Positions 1 through 7,241 of a stretch of DNA of 9,244 bases are shown here, in pieces (position 1 is the first letter of the stretch; each line of letters opens with the position of its first letter). The translations under genes and the position numbers were made by a program. Source of the DNA: Actinomycetota bacterium (lineage in GTDB: Bacteria > Actinomycetota > Thermoleophilia > Solirubrobacterales > Solirubrobacteraceae); assembly GCA_903970315.1 (NCBI GenBank), contig CAJCIJ010000025.1, positions 1-9,244 of the forward strand, read 5' to 3'. The notes beneath the pieces were generated by a model. It saw only the letters and a program-made list of their open reading frames with translations, ran no database searches and was not told the origin of the DNA.

Positions 1-188
1 CGGGTGATCCACAGCCGCCGGAAGTCGCGTTTGCGTGTCCGCCGGTCGCGATAGGCGTAGCGGTCGGCGTGCATGAGCGCCTCTTTGGCGCGCTTGTAAC
101 CGGAGTGTGCCTCACCGCGGTATCCCTTGGTGAGCGCGAGAGTGGCGCGACGCTTCTTGCGAGCGGCGACGGAGCGCTTGACCCTCAT
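1..188 (-). CDS. rplT: 50S ribosomal protein L20 (N-terminal part, runs off left edge)
   Basis: Translation from the ATG at 188 gives MRVKRSVAARKKRRATL and continues with KGYRGEAHSGYKRAKEAL and RDRRTRKRDFRRLWI. This is the very basic N-terminal half of L20, a 23S rRNA-binding protein needed early in 50S assembly. About 62 residues are visible of a family length near 117-120; the rest lies beyond base 1. The start codon overlaps the rpmI stop in an ATGA arrangement, so translation is probably coupled. An AGGGAG ribosome binding site sits six bases upstream, inside the end of rpmI. In E. coli and Bacillus L20 represses its own operon by binding the mRNA; no such site can be recognised here. Identification is secure. 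Confidence 0.96.
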   Translation of the reverse strand, partial: MRVKRSVAARKKRRATLALTKGYRGEAHSGYKRAKEALMHADRYAYRDRRTRKRDFRRLWIT

Positions 189-391
189 GAGCCGCTCCCT
201 ACGCCGAGCAGCCTGCGTACACGTGGCATGTCGTCAGCGGAGATGAGCGCGGGGGCGTTGAGCGCCCGCTTGCGCTTCTGGGACTTCTTCTCGCGGATGT
301 GGCTTGTGTTGCCGTGGCGACCGACGGCCTTGCCACTGGCGGTCATCTTGAAGCGCTTCTTGGCGCCGGAATGGGTTTTCATCTTTGGCAT
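185..391 (-). CDS. rpmI: 50S ribosomal protein L35
   Basis: A 68-residue, strongly basic protein beginning MPKMKTHSGAKKRFK, with KAVGRHGNTSHI and EKKSQKRKRAL further in. This is the signature of L35, a small protein of the large ribosomal subunit; the usual length is 64-66 residues. The reading frame stays open about 75 codons further upstream, but that part has no L35 similarity and MPKMKTHSG is the family's standard start, so the ATG at 391 is chosen. No Shine-Dalgarno sequence precedes it, and a promoter-like sequence lies so close that the mRNA may be nearly leaderless. The stop overlaps the rplT start by four bases. infC, its usual upstream neighbour, is here about 2 kb away behind an opposing gene. 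Confidence 0.96.
   Translation of the reverse strand: MPKMKTHSGAKKRFKMTASGKAVGRHGNTSHIREKKSQKRKRALNAPALISADDMPRVRRLLGVGSGS
195..200 (-). promoter_or_regulatory. Ribosome binding site of rplT
   Basis: AGGGAG on the minus strand, six bases before the rplT ATG and inside the last codons of rpmI. It supports the chosen rplT start and translational coupling of the two ribosomal protein genes. Confidence 0.6.
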
Positions 392-404
392 GGGACAACG
401 GCGC

Positions 405-432
405 AGTATGGCAGAACGCGGCAGGCGCTCAA
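405..432 (-). promoter_or_regulatory. Candidate promoter of rpmI-rplT
   Basis: On the minus strand a TTGAGC (432-427) is followed after 16 bases by CATACT (410-405), resembling the sigma-70 consensus. Transcription would start near 398, leaving only about 7 bases before the rpmI ATG at 391; this would explain the missing ribosome binding site. A local promoter is expected because infC and rpmI are separated by a gene on the other strand. The rest of the 209-base gap (392-600) shows no ORF of note and no clear promoter for the plus-strand gene. The call rests on eye inspection of hexamers only. Confidence 0.4.
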
Positions 433-600
433 GCGCGGGCGGCTGCCGGGGGACCCGCGCGATGGCCGCTGCGCGCCGCAGGGGCGCGTGGCGGCGCGGT
501 CTTGCAGTCGGCTCGCTAGGTTCTGCGATCCGCGGTTGCATTGCATCCGCCGCCGGCCGACCCCGCGTGAACCGCGTGGGCGGCTCCAACACAACCTGAC

Positions 601-2391
601 ATGGGCCTGCTGCCAATCATCGCCACTCTGGTGACCCTGGGCTTCCACGGCGTGGACGCCGGCGTGGTCCATGCCCGCGCGGATGTCGCCCAGCGGTCGG
701 CGGTCGAAGGCCAGATTCCGCCGGGCATCCACAAGATCAAGCACGTGGTGATCGTGATGCAGGAGAACCGCTCCTTTGACAACTACTTCGGGACCTACCC
801 GGGTGCCGACGGCATCCCGATGGTCGACGGGGTGCCCACGCAGTGCGTTCCGGACCCCCAGAACGGAGGCTGCATTGCCCCGTACCACGACACCAAGGAC
901 ATCAATGGGGGTGGCCCGCACGGGGTCAGCGCGGCCCTGCTGGACATCGACGGGGGACACATGGACGGCTTTATCGCCGCCGACGAGCAAGCGCAGGAAA
1001 AGAACTGCGTCAACACGCTGAACCCCGCCTGCGGAGCCTCGGCCGCCGACGAAGTCATGGGCTACCACACAGCGGAAGAGATCCCCAACTACTGGGCGTA
1101 CGCCAAGAACTTCGTCCTGCAGGACCACATGTTTGCCTCGGACCTGGGCTGGAGCCTGCCGGAGCATCTCTACGAGGTGTCGGGGTGGTCGGCCAAGTGC
1201 ACCGTGCAGGGCGACCCACTTAGCTGCAAGAGCGCACCGCAGAGCCCCGAAGAGGTGCCGGAATTCAGCGCCACGGGGGCCGAACCGCACTACGAATGGA
1301 CCGACCTCACGTACCTGCTGCGCGAACACGGAGTCAGCTGGAATTACTTTGTTTTCGCGGGCGGCGAGCCGGACTGCATCGACAACGAAGCGCTCGTGTG
1401 CGCGCCGGTGGAACAGAACGCATCGACGCCTGGCATCTGGAACCCCCTGCCGTACTTCGGGGACGTGCACGAAGACGCCCAGCTGGCGAACATCCAGTCA
1501 CTGGAATCGTTCTACTCGGACGCCCGGTCGGGCAGCCTGCCGGCGGTCTCGTGGGTGACGCCCAATGCCCGGGTCTCCGAACACCCGCCGGCGTCGATTG
1601 CGGCCGGTCAGGCGTACGTGACGTCGGTGATCAACGCGATCATGCGCAGCCCGGACTGGTCGAGCACGGCGATCTTTTTGACCTGGGACGACTGGGGGGG
1701 GTTCTACGACAGCGTGTCGCCACCGGTGGTGGACCAGGACGGCTATGGCCTGAGAGTCCCCGGGCTGGTGATCAGCCCGTACGCGCGCGACGGGTATGTC
1801 GACCACCAGGTCCTAAGCCACGATGCGTATCTGAAGTTCATCGAGAACGACTTCCTTGGCGGCGAACGTCTGAATCCGGTAACCGACGGCCGGCCGGACT
1901 CGCGCCCGGACGTCCGCGAAAGCCTGCCCATCCTCGGAAATCTGGAACGCGACTTCGACTTTCAGCAGCCGCCGTCGCCGCCGTTTGTCCTGCCGACGAA
2001 TCCAGTGCCGAACTCGACGCCGACGGCGTTCCGCGTGCTGGATTCCGAAACGCCGCTGCGCCAGCAGCCGCGCTTTCACGGCGGGGGTGTGCAGGCAAGC
2101 GTGACGTGCACGCTGGCGTGCCGGCTCACCGTGGGTGGCTACGTGACGATTCGCAAGCGCATGCGCCACCGGGTGATCACGCAGCGCGTCCGGCTCGTGT
2201 CCCGCAACGTCCGATTCTCGGGCACCAGGGCCCTGAACCTGACGGTGGCGGGCGGCCCGCACGGCGGCCTGATGGCGGCGTTGGCCAGTGCGACGCGCCC
2301 GGGACAGGCCTATCTGACGATCGCTGCGACGTCGGCGGCCCGGCCGGCACAGAGCACGACGGGCGAACTTCAGGTCAAGCTGCTCCCGTAG
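601..2391 (+). CDS. Secreted phosphoesterase, phospholipase C / acid phosphatase family
   Basis: 596 residues. Residues 48-64 carry the family hallmark [17 protein letters not shown], which supplies catalytic and metal-binding residues in the phospholipase C / AcpA phosphoesterase family (Pfam Phosphoesterase). Supporting motifs are [13 protein letters not shown] near 318-330, [10 protein letters not shown] at 361-370, [12 protein letters not shown] at 385-396 and [10 protein letters not shown] at 406-415. Such enzymes hydrolyse phospholipids or phosphomonoesters outside the cytoplasm; substrate cannot be told from sequence. Residues 1-25 look like a signal peptide with cleavage near VDA or VHA, but the segment before the hydrophobic core has no Lys or Arg. 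The only start in frame after the stop at 568-570 is the ATG at 601; no ribosome binding site precedes it. Residues about 470-596 form an extra C-terminal beta-rich region with a CTLAC motif. The gene opposes and overlaps infC at its 3' end. Confidence 0.9.
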   Translation: MGLLPIIATLVTLGFHGVDAGVVHARADVAQRSAVEGQIPPGIHKIKHVVIVMQENRSFDNYFGTYPGADGIPMVDGVPTQCVPDPQNGGCIAPYHDTKDINGGGPHGVSAALLDIDGGHMDGFIAADEQAQEKNCVNTLNPACGASAADEVMGYHTAEEIPNYWAYAKNFVLQDHMFASDLGWSLPEHLYEVSGWSAKCTVQGDPLSCKSAPQSPEEVPEFSATGAEPHYEWTDLTYLLREHGVSWNYFVFAGGEPDCIDNEALVCAPVEQNASTPGIWNPLPYFGDVHEDAQLANIQSLESFYSDARSGSLPAVSWVTPNARVSEHPPASIAAGQAYVTSVINAIMRSPDWSSTAIFLTWDDWGGFYDSVSPPVVDQDGYGLRVPGLVISPYARDGYVDHQVLSHDAYLKFIENDFLGGERLNPVTDGRPDSRPDVRESLPILGNLERDFDFQQPPSPPFVLPTNPVPNSTPTAFRVLDSETPLRQQPRFHGGGVQASVTCTLACRLTVGGYVTIRKRMRHRVITQRVRLVSRNVRFSGTRALNLTVAGGPHGGLMAALASATRPGQAYLTIAATSAARPAQSTTGELQVKLLP

Positions 2392-3502
2392 GCGCGGGCG
2401 CCTTGGGCGCCTTTGGCTTGGACGCTGCCTTGGGCGCCGCGGAGGTGCTGGATGGCTTTGTTGCTGGTGCCTTCGTGGCCCGGGTGGTCTTGGGTGCCGC
2501 CTTGGGGGCCTTGGCGCCGTTGTCGGCCGAGCCGTTGTCAGTGGTCGCCTTGGCGCCGGCCCCCTTGGCCGTGGTGGGCTTGGCTGTCGCGGGCTTTGCT
2601 ATCCCCGACTTGGCCGTGGTCCGGCGCTTTGTGGCGGTGGCGGTGGCCTTCGCGGGCGCGGCAGGCGCGTCAGCGGCGCCGTCTGCATCGGAAGCAGTCT
2701 CGGCGACGGCCTCGGCGCCGTTGTCGGATGTCACGACTGCACCGTCGCTGGGGCCGTCGGGGCTCGTCGCGGCAGCGTCGGGGATCGCTGCGGGAGCCTC
2801 ATCGGAGGTCGGCACGGCAGCCTCGTCGGAGATCGCGGCGGCGGCATCGGGCACGGTCGCGGCGCCGTCTGGGAGGCCGACACCGTCGCCGGTACCCGCG
2901 CCGTTGGTTAGGGCTCCGTTCTCGGGCCGGCCGGCCTCTACGTGCCCGCTGAGCACGGTCTTTGAGGGCGCCAGCAGCATCGCCATGTTGCGTCCGTCCA
3001 GCGTTGGGCTCTGCTCAACGACCGCCAACTCGGAAAGCTCCTCGGCGAGACGGTCCAGGATGGCCACGCCGCGCTCCGGGTGGGCGACCTCGCGCCCGCG
3101 GAACATGATGGTGATCTTCACCTTGGCCTTGCCGAGCAAAAACCGCTTGACATGCCCGCGTTTGGTGTCGTAGTCGTGCTGGGCGATCTTGGGCCGAAAC
3201 TTGATCTCGCGCACCGTGATCTGCTGCTGGTGCTTACGCGCCTGCTTGAGCTTGAGCGCCTGCTCGTACTTGTACTTGGAGTAGTCGAGCACCCGGGCCA
3301 CGGGGGGGCGCGCTTGCGGTGCGACTTCAACGAGGTCCAGATCGCGCTCCTGGGCAATCTTGAGAGCGTCGGCCACCTTCAGGACGCCGATCTGCTGCCC
3401 TTGCTCGTCGATCAGACGCACCTCGGGCACGTTGATGCGCTCGTTGACCCGCGTCAAGTCCTGCTCGGGCGGGCGCCGGTCTAGCCTGCGAGGTACCGGC
3501 AC
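2375..3502 (-). CDS. infC: Translation initiation factor IF-3 with long C-terminal tail
   Basis: IF3 binds the 30S subunit, keeps subunits apart and checks start-codon pairing. Residues 17-90 match the N domain ([15 protein letters not shown], then [23 protein letters not shown]). Residues about 95-180 match the C domain ([31 protein letters not shown], then [12 protein letters not shown]). The usual protein is about 180 residues; this one has 375. The added ~190 residues are low-complexity: Ala/Asp/Glu/Ser-rich at about 190-280, then Ala/Lys/Thr/Pro-rich and basic to the end. A TAA stop lies directly before the GTG at 3502, so translation starts there or later; a TTG at L16, just before TRVNERI, is an alternative. 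A promoter-like sequence lies about 80 bases upstream. The last 17 bases overlap the opposing phosphoesterase gene, and rpmI does not follow directly as it normally would. Confidence 0.96.
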   Translation of the reverse strand: MPVPRRLDRRPPEQDLTRVNERINVPEVRLIDEQGQQIGVLKVADALKIAQERDLDLVEVAPQARPPVARVLDYSKYKYEQALKLKQARKHQQQITVREIKFRPKIAQHDYDTKRGHVKRFLLGKAKVKITIMFRGREVAHPERGVAILDRLAEELSELAVVEQSPTLDGRNMAMLLAPSKTVLSGHVEAGRPENGALTNGAGTGDGVGLPDGAATVPDAAAAISDEAAVPTSDEAPAAIPDAAATSPDGPSDGAVVTSDNGAEAVAETASDADGAADAPAAPAKATATATKRRTTAKSGIAKPATAKPTTAKGAGAKATTDNGSADNGAKAPKAAPKTTRATKAPATKPSSTSAAPKAASKPKAPKAPAPTGAA

Positions 3503-3579
3503 TTAATGGCTCTGGCGGTGGCGCAACAAGCGGAGACTACGCGCGGCGCGGTGTATGGGTGCTAGGCCTCAACGCGCCC

Positions 3580-3607
3580 AGTATATCGGCGCCTGGACGG
3601 CACACAA
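3580..3607 (-). promoter_or_regulatory. Candidate promoter of infC
   Basis: In the 153-base gap between thrS and infC the minus strand has TTGTGT (3607-3602), a 16-base spacer, and TATACT (3585-3580). The -10 matches the consensus well. The predicted start near 3573 gives a leader of about 70 bases before the infC GTG. No convincing leader hairpin or L20-binding pseudoknot could be recognised by eye. Confidence 0.5.
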
Positions 3608-3655
3608 GTGGGCGCGACAAGCCGGTAACACCGCGTGGGCGACTACGGGCAGGCG

Positions 3656-5689
3656 TCATCCGACCGGAATCCGGCCACCGGCGGCCTCCAGGAGCGCCTG
3701 GAAGGCGTCGAGCGAGAGCGTCTGTGCGCCATCTGAGGCTTGGCCGGAGCCGGAACCATCCTGGGCGGCGCGCTGGGCACCGTGCTCGCGCACGGAAACG
3801 GTCTGCTCGTCGGCCTCACGACCGCCAACGACGAGCATGAAGGGGATCTTTTTGAGCTCGGCCTCGCGCACCTTGCGCCCGATTGACTCGTCGCGGTCGT
3901 CAAGCTCGGCGCGGATGCCGCGGGCGGTGAGCTCGGCGAGAACGGACTCGGCGTAGGCACGCACGCGGTCAGACACGGTGAGCACAATCGCCTGCACGGG
4001 GGCAAGCCACAGGGGCAGCTCGCCGGCGTAGTGCTCGATGAGGATGCCGATAAAGCGCTCAAAGGAGCCCAGGAGCGCCCGGTGGATCATCACGGGCCGG
4101 TGTTCGGCGTTGTCGGCACCGGTGTATTTGAGGTCAAAGCGCTCGGGCATCGAGTAGTCCAGCTGCACCGTTCCCAGCTGCCAGGAGCGGCCGATCGAGT
4201 CGGTCATGTGCAGATCGATCTTGGGTCCGTAGAAGGCCCCGTCGCCGGCGTTGATGTCGAACTGCAGCCCCTCGGCGCGCAACGCTCCTTCCAGCGCGCC
4301 CTCGGCACGGTCCCACAGCTCGTCGGATCCGATCCGCTGGTCGGGCCGCGTGGACAGCTCGAGGCGCACCTGGAAGCCGAATAGGGCGTAGATGGAGAAC
4401 CCGAAGCGCAGGCACTGCACGACCTCGTCCTGGACCTGCTCCTCGGTGCAGAAGATGTGTGCGTCGTCCTGGGTGATGTGGCGCACGCGCAGCAGGCCGT
4501 GGAGCACGCCGGAGGGCTCGTGGCGATGCACAAGCCCGGCCTCGGAGTAGCGGATGGGCAGCTCGCGGTAGGAGCGCCGCTGCTCCTTGTAGATCTGGAT
4601 ATGGGCGGGGCAGTTCATGGGCTTGAGGCCCATGGGACGCTCCTCGACCTCGGTGAAGTACATGTTGTCGCGGTACTTCTCCCAGTGACCCGACTGCTTC
4701 CAGAGCTCGGCGTCGTAGAGGATTGGCGTGCTCACCTCGCGGTAGCCGCGTTTGCGGTTTTCGGCACGCCAGAGCTCGGTCAGGCCATTCCAGATGACCA
4801 TCCCAGCGGGCGTCCAGAATGGGCTGCCGGGCGACAGCTCGGAGAAGAAGAACAGTCCGAGCTCGCGGCCGATCTTGCGGTGGTCACGCGCCAAGGCCTG
4901 CTCCAAGCGCTCCAGATAGTCCTCGAGATCCTGCTTTGAGAAGAACGCGGTCCCGTAGATCCGGGTGAGCATGGTGCGCGTGGAATCGCCGCGCCAGTAA
5001 GCGCCGGCGACGGACTGCAGCTTGAAGGCGCCGACGCTGGCGGTCGAGGGGGCGTGGGGCCCGCGGCAGAGATCTGTGAAGGGGCCGTTGGTGTAGAGCG
5101 AGACGGTGTCCAGGGGGTGGTTGGCATCGGCGGCAGCCACCAGGTCGTCGATCAGCTCGACCTTGTAGTCCTGCGCTTCGGCGACAAAACGCTCGCGCGC
5201 CTCGGCGACGGGAATGTCAACGCGCTCGAAGGGCTCGGCGGACTTGATGTGCGCGCGCATGTGCTCTTCGATCGCCGCAAAGTCGGCCTCGGAGATCGAG
5301 ACTCCGTCGGGGAACTCGAAGTCGTAGTAGAAGCCGTTCTCGATCGAGGGACCGATCGAGATCTTCACCCCGGGGTAGAGCTGGAGCACCGCAGTGGCCA
5401 GCACATGGGCGGCGTCGTGGCGTATGAGCGACAGGGCAGCGTCGCCGCTCTTGTTGGTGACGATGGCGATCGAGGCCCCGTCGGGCAAGGGTCGTGCCAG
5501 GTCACGCAGCTCGCCGGGCGTCGCCTGGCCGTCGGCGCCTGCACTGCCGTCGCCAATGCCACTGGACACCTGCACGGCGAGCGCGGCGCGTGCCAACCCA
5601 GCCCCGATGGCCGCGGCGGCATCGGCGCCGGTGGCGCCATCGGCAAGCTCCAGTGGCTTGCCGTCGGGCAGGGTCACGGTGATGGACAT
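3656..5689 (-). CDS. thrS: Threonine--tRNA ligase
   Basis: A 677-residue class II synthetase that charges tRNA-Thr and edits mis-attached serine. Residues 1-85 are a TGS domain. The editing domain shows HDAAH (H91, H95) and CRGPH (C208, H212). The catalytic core has the three zinc ligands C360 (PMNCPAH), H411 (DDAHIF) and H536 (MIHRALLG), motif 2 at 389-403 (RHEPSGVLHGLLRVR) and motif 3 at about 540-565. The anticodon-binding domain runs from about 565 to the end. All key residues are present, so the enzyme should be active. Compared with the roughly 640-residue E. coli enzyme there are two Gly/Ser/Asp-rich stretches, at about 42-58 and 637-655. The ATG at 5689 begins directly with the TGS strand; no ribosome binding site is obvious. 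It lies 48 bases after the dehydrogenase gene. Confidence 0.98.
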   Translation of the reverse strand: MSITVTLPDGKPLELADGATGADAAAAIGAGLARAALAVQVSSGIGDGSAGADGQATPGELRDLARPLPDGASIAIVTNKSGDAALSLIRHDAAHVLATAVLQLYPGVKISIGPSIENGFYYDFEFPDGVSISEADFAAIEEHMRAHIKSAEPFERVDIPVAEARERFVAEAQDYKVELIDDLVAAADANHPLDTVSLYTNGPFTDLCRGPHAPSTASVGAFKLQSVAGAYWRGDSTRTMLTRIYGTAFFSKQDLEDYLERLEQALARDHRKIGRELGLFFFSELSPGSPFWTPAGMVIWNGLTELWRAENRKRGYREVSTPILYDAELWKQSGHWEKYRDNMYFTEVEERPMGLKPMNCPAHIQIYKEQRRSYRELPIRYSEAGLVHRHEPSGVLHGLLRVRHITQDDAHIFCTEEQVQDEVVQCLRFGFSIYALFGFQVRLELSTRPDQRIGSDELWDRAEGALEGALRAEGLQFDINAGDGAFYGPKIDLHMTDSIGRSWQLGTVQLDYSMPERFDLKYTGADNAEHRPVMIHRALLGSFERFIGILIEHYAGELPLWLAPVQAIVLTVSDRVRAYAESVLAELTARGIRAELDDRDESIGRKVREAELKKIPFMLVVGGREADEQTVSVREHGAQRAAQDGSGSGQASDGAQTLSLDAFQALLEAAGGRIPVG

Positions 5690-5737
5690 CGCGGGCGTTG
5701 AGGCTATCTGGCGGGGTCCCTGGACGCGGGCGCGCGC

Positions 5738-6634
5738 TCACGCCTGGGTCTGGCGCTCGCTGAGCTCCCACAGCCGCTGCGCAGTCTCTGTGTCCTGCGC
5801 CGCTGCGGTGGGCTGGGCGGGGTGCTCGTCGACGAAGTAGCCGCCGCTGACCCCATCCAGGTCGGGGGAATCGGCGAGCCAGACCAGCGTACGTGCACCG
5901 TCGTCGGGGCTGCGCACAAAAGGCTTGATCGCGACCATCAGGGCTGTCATCAGCGCCCCGTTACCGCGGTTGAAGCCCGTGGCAACGACGCCGGGATGAA
6001 AGCAGTTGGCAGTGACGCCGGTGCCCTCCAGGTGCCTCGCAAGCTCGGAGGTAAAGAGGATGTTTGCCAGCTTGCTCTGCCCGTAGCGTTCAAATCCGCC
6101 TCGCCGGTAGGCGTGCTCGGCGGCCAGATCGTCGAAGGGGATCTTGGCGCCCTTGTGGGCATCGGATGAGGTCGTGATGATGCGGGCCGGGGCGCTGGCC
6201 TTCAGACGCTGGAGCAGCAACGAAGTGAGCAGAAAGGGCGCCAGGTGGTTGACCGCCCAGGTCAGCTCGATGCCGTCGGCGCTCAGCTGTCTGTGCCCAA
6301 AGATTGCACCGGCATTGTTGACGAGCACATCGATGCGCTGGTAGCGGTCCAGCACCTGGGCGGCGAGCCGGCGCACATCGGCCTGCACGCCCAGATCGGC
6401 GAGGAACACATCGGGTGCAGGGGCGCCCGGTGCAGAGGCCGCGATCTCGGCCACCGTGGCACTCCCCTTGGCTGGGTCGCGCGCGACGATTGCCAGCGCG
6501 GCACCGCGGCGGGCAAGCTCCTTGGCGGCCGCCAGGCCGATGCCGTTGGTTGCGCCGGTCAGCAGGACCTGCTTGCCGGCCACCCCACTCCATGCGCCGG
6601 CATGTGGTTGCTCTGTGGGCATCGCGGCACTCAT
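5738..6634 (-). CDS. Short-chain dehydrogenase/reductase, retinol-dehydrogenase-like
   Basis: 298 residues with the full classical SDR set: the Rossmann motif TGATNGIG at 26-33, an acidic DL pair after the fourth strand (D80, L81), NNAG at 106-109, N129, Ser at 156-157, the catalytic YGQSK (Y184, K188) and HPGVVATGF from 210. The pattern of ITTSSDAHKGA and YGQSKLANILF is typical of the retinol dehydrogenase / WW-domain oxidoreductase branch, which uses NAD(P)H to interconvert alcohols and carbonyls. The substrate cannot be inferred. The ATG at 6634 overlaps the stop of the preceding gene in an ATGA, so the two are probably co-translated; a second Met at residue 5 is an alternative start. Residues 1-18 before the first strand are non-conserved in character. 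Confidence 0.92.
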   Translation of the reverse strand: MSAAMPTEQPHAGAWSGVAGKQVLLTGATNGIGLAAAKELARRGAALAIVARDPAKGSATVAEIAASAPGAPAPDVFLADLGVQADVRRLAAQVLDRYQRIDVLVNNAGAIFGHRQLSADGIELTWAVNHLAPFLLTSLLLQRLKASAPARIITTSSDAHKGAKIPFDDLAAEHAYRRGGFERYGQSKLANILFTSELARHLEGTGVTANCFHPGVVATGFNRGNGALMTALMVAIKPFVRSPDDGARTLVWLADSPDLDGVSGGYFVDEHPAQPTAAAQDTETAQRLWELSERQTQA

Positions 6635-7209
6635 GCTGGCAAAAGCGCACTGGCAACGTGCGCCGAGACGCCTCGCGCCGCGGCCAGGCGCTCGAACATG
6701 AGAGCGGTGTCGGCAAATGGCACACCGGTCAGATGCTCGGTGCGTGCCTCGAAGTCGTCGACTATCTGCTGGATCGCTCGCGTGCAGGCAGCCGGGTTGC
6801 CCTCGACCACCGCCGCGATCGCGTCGGCGGCCCGGTCAAAGGCGCCGGAGCTGCCGCGCATGACGTCCGCGCTGTCGCGAGCAGCCTGATCGTCGCCTCC
6901 GATCAGCGCGGCGAGGGCGCGCGCGTACGCTGCAGGCGCCGAATCTGGGGCTGCGCCGTGGAGTTGGGACACGGCATATTCGGCCTGCTGCTCGCCGCCG
7001 CCCCCGAGGATTGCGGACTTGAGCATCCCCACCAGGCGACCGTAGCTTGCAGGTGGCGCAAGCTCCCACGAGCGGCGGTAGCACTCCGATGCCTGTAAGA
7101 ACAACTCGCCCGCCCGCTCGTCCTGGCCGGCGAGGGTGAGCGTTTGCGCCTCGGCCTCCAGTGCAAGCGCCGCGGCCATGTGATCGCGGTGAGAGGAATC
7201 GGCTGGCAC
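6631..7209 (-). CDS. Unrecognised helical protein, TPR-like
   Basis: I do not recognise a named family. From the GTG at 7209 the product has 192 residues, is Ala-rich and reads as helix after helix. The stretch from about residue 11 to 55 (ALALEAEAQTLTLAGQDERA, then ASECYRRSWELAPPASYGRL) looks like one or two tetratricopeptide-like helix pairs, suggesting a protein-binding role, but this is inference. There is no signal peptide or membrane segment. The open frame extends to 7281, but that would overlap the kinase gene and adds residues without coding character. The GTG leaves a 32-base gap; the ATG at 7179 (182 residues) is an equally reasonable start. No strong ribosome binding site precedes either. 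The stop overlaps the dehydrogenase start by four bases. Confidence 0.7.
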   Translation of the reverse strand: MPADSSHRDHMAAALALEAEAQTLTLAGQDERAGELFLQASECYRRSWELAPPASYGRLVGMLKSAILGGGGEQQAEYAVSQLHGAAPDSAPAAYARALAALIGGDDQAARDSADVMRGSSGAFDRAADAIAAVVEGNPAACTRAIQQIVDDFEARTEHLTGVPFADTALMFERLAAARGVSAHVASALLPA

Positions 7210-7241
7210 GTGCCGATGATGGCACGCTGGCCCGACCTTGC

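Noticed and set aside
379..1470. A 363-codon open frame on the minus strand opposite the phosphoesterase gene
   Set aside because: It is the complement of a strongly motif-bearing gene, with no recognisable domains and His/Val/Arg-rich composition typical of shadows.
2400..2880. Repetitive-looking DNA that could be taken for a tandem repeat or CRISPR-like array
   Set aside because: It is the low-complexity Ala/Asp/Lys coding tail of infC. Units are irregular in length and sequence and follow codon phase.
1296..3173. A 625-codon open frame on the plus strand spanning the phosphoesterase and infC
   Set aside because: It is a frame shadow in GC-rich DNA. It crosses two well-identified genes in other frames and its translation is Arg/Pro/Ala-rich without any motif.
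5054..5701. A 215-codon open frame on the plus strand opposite the thrS 5' half
   Set aside because: It is the antisense of TGS and editing domain codons. Its apparent order comes from the complement of thrS, and no start signal is seen.
5690..5737. T-box or other leader riboswitch before thrS
   Set aside because: Only 48 bases separate thrS from the preceding stop codon. There is no room for a T-box and no specifier-stem or T-box sequence.
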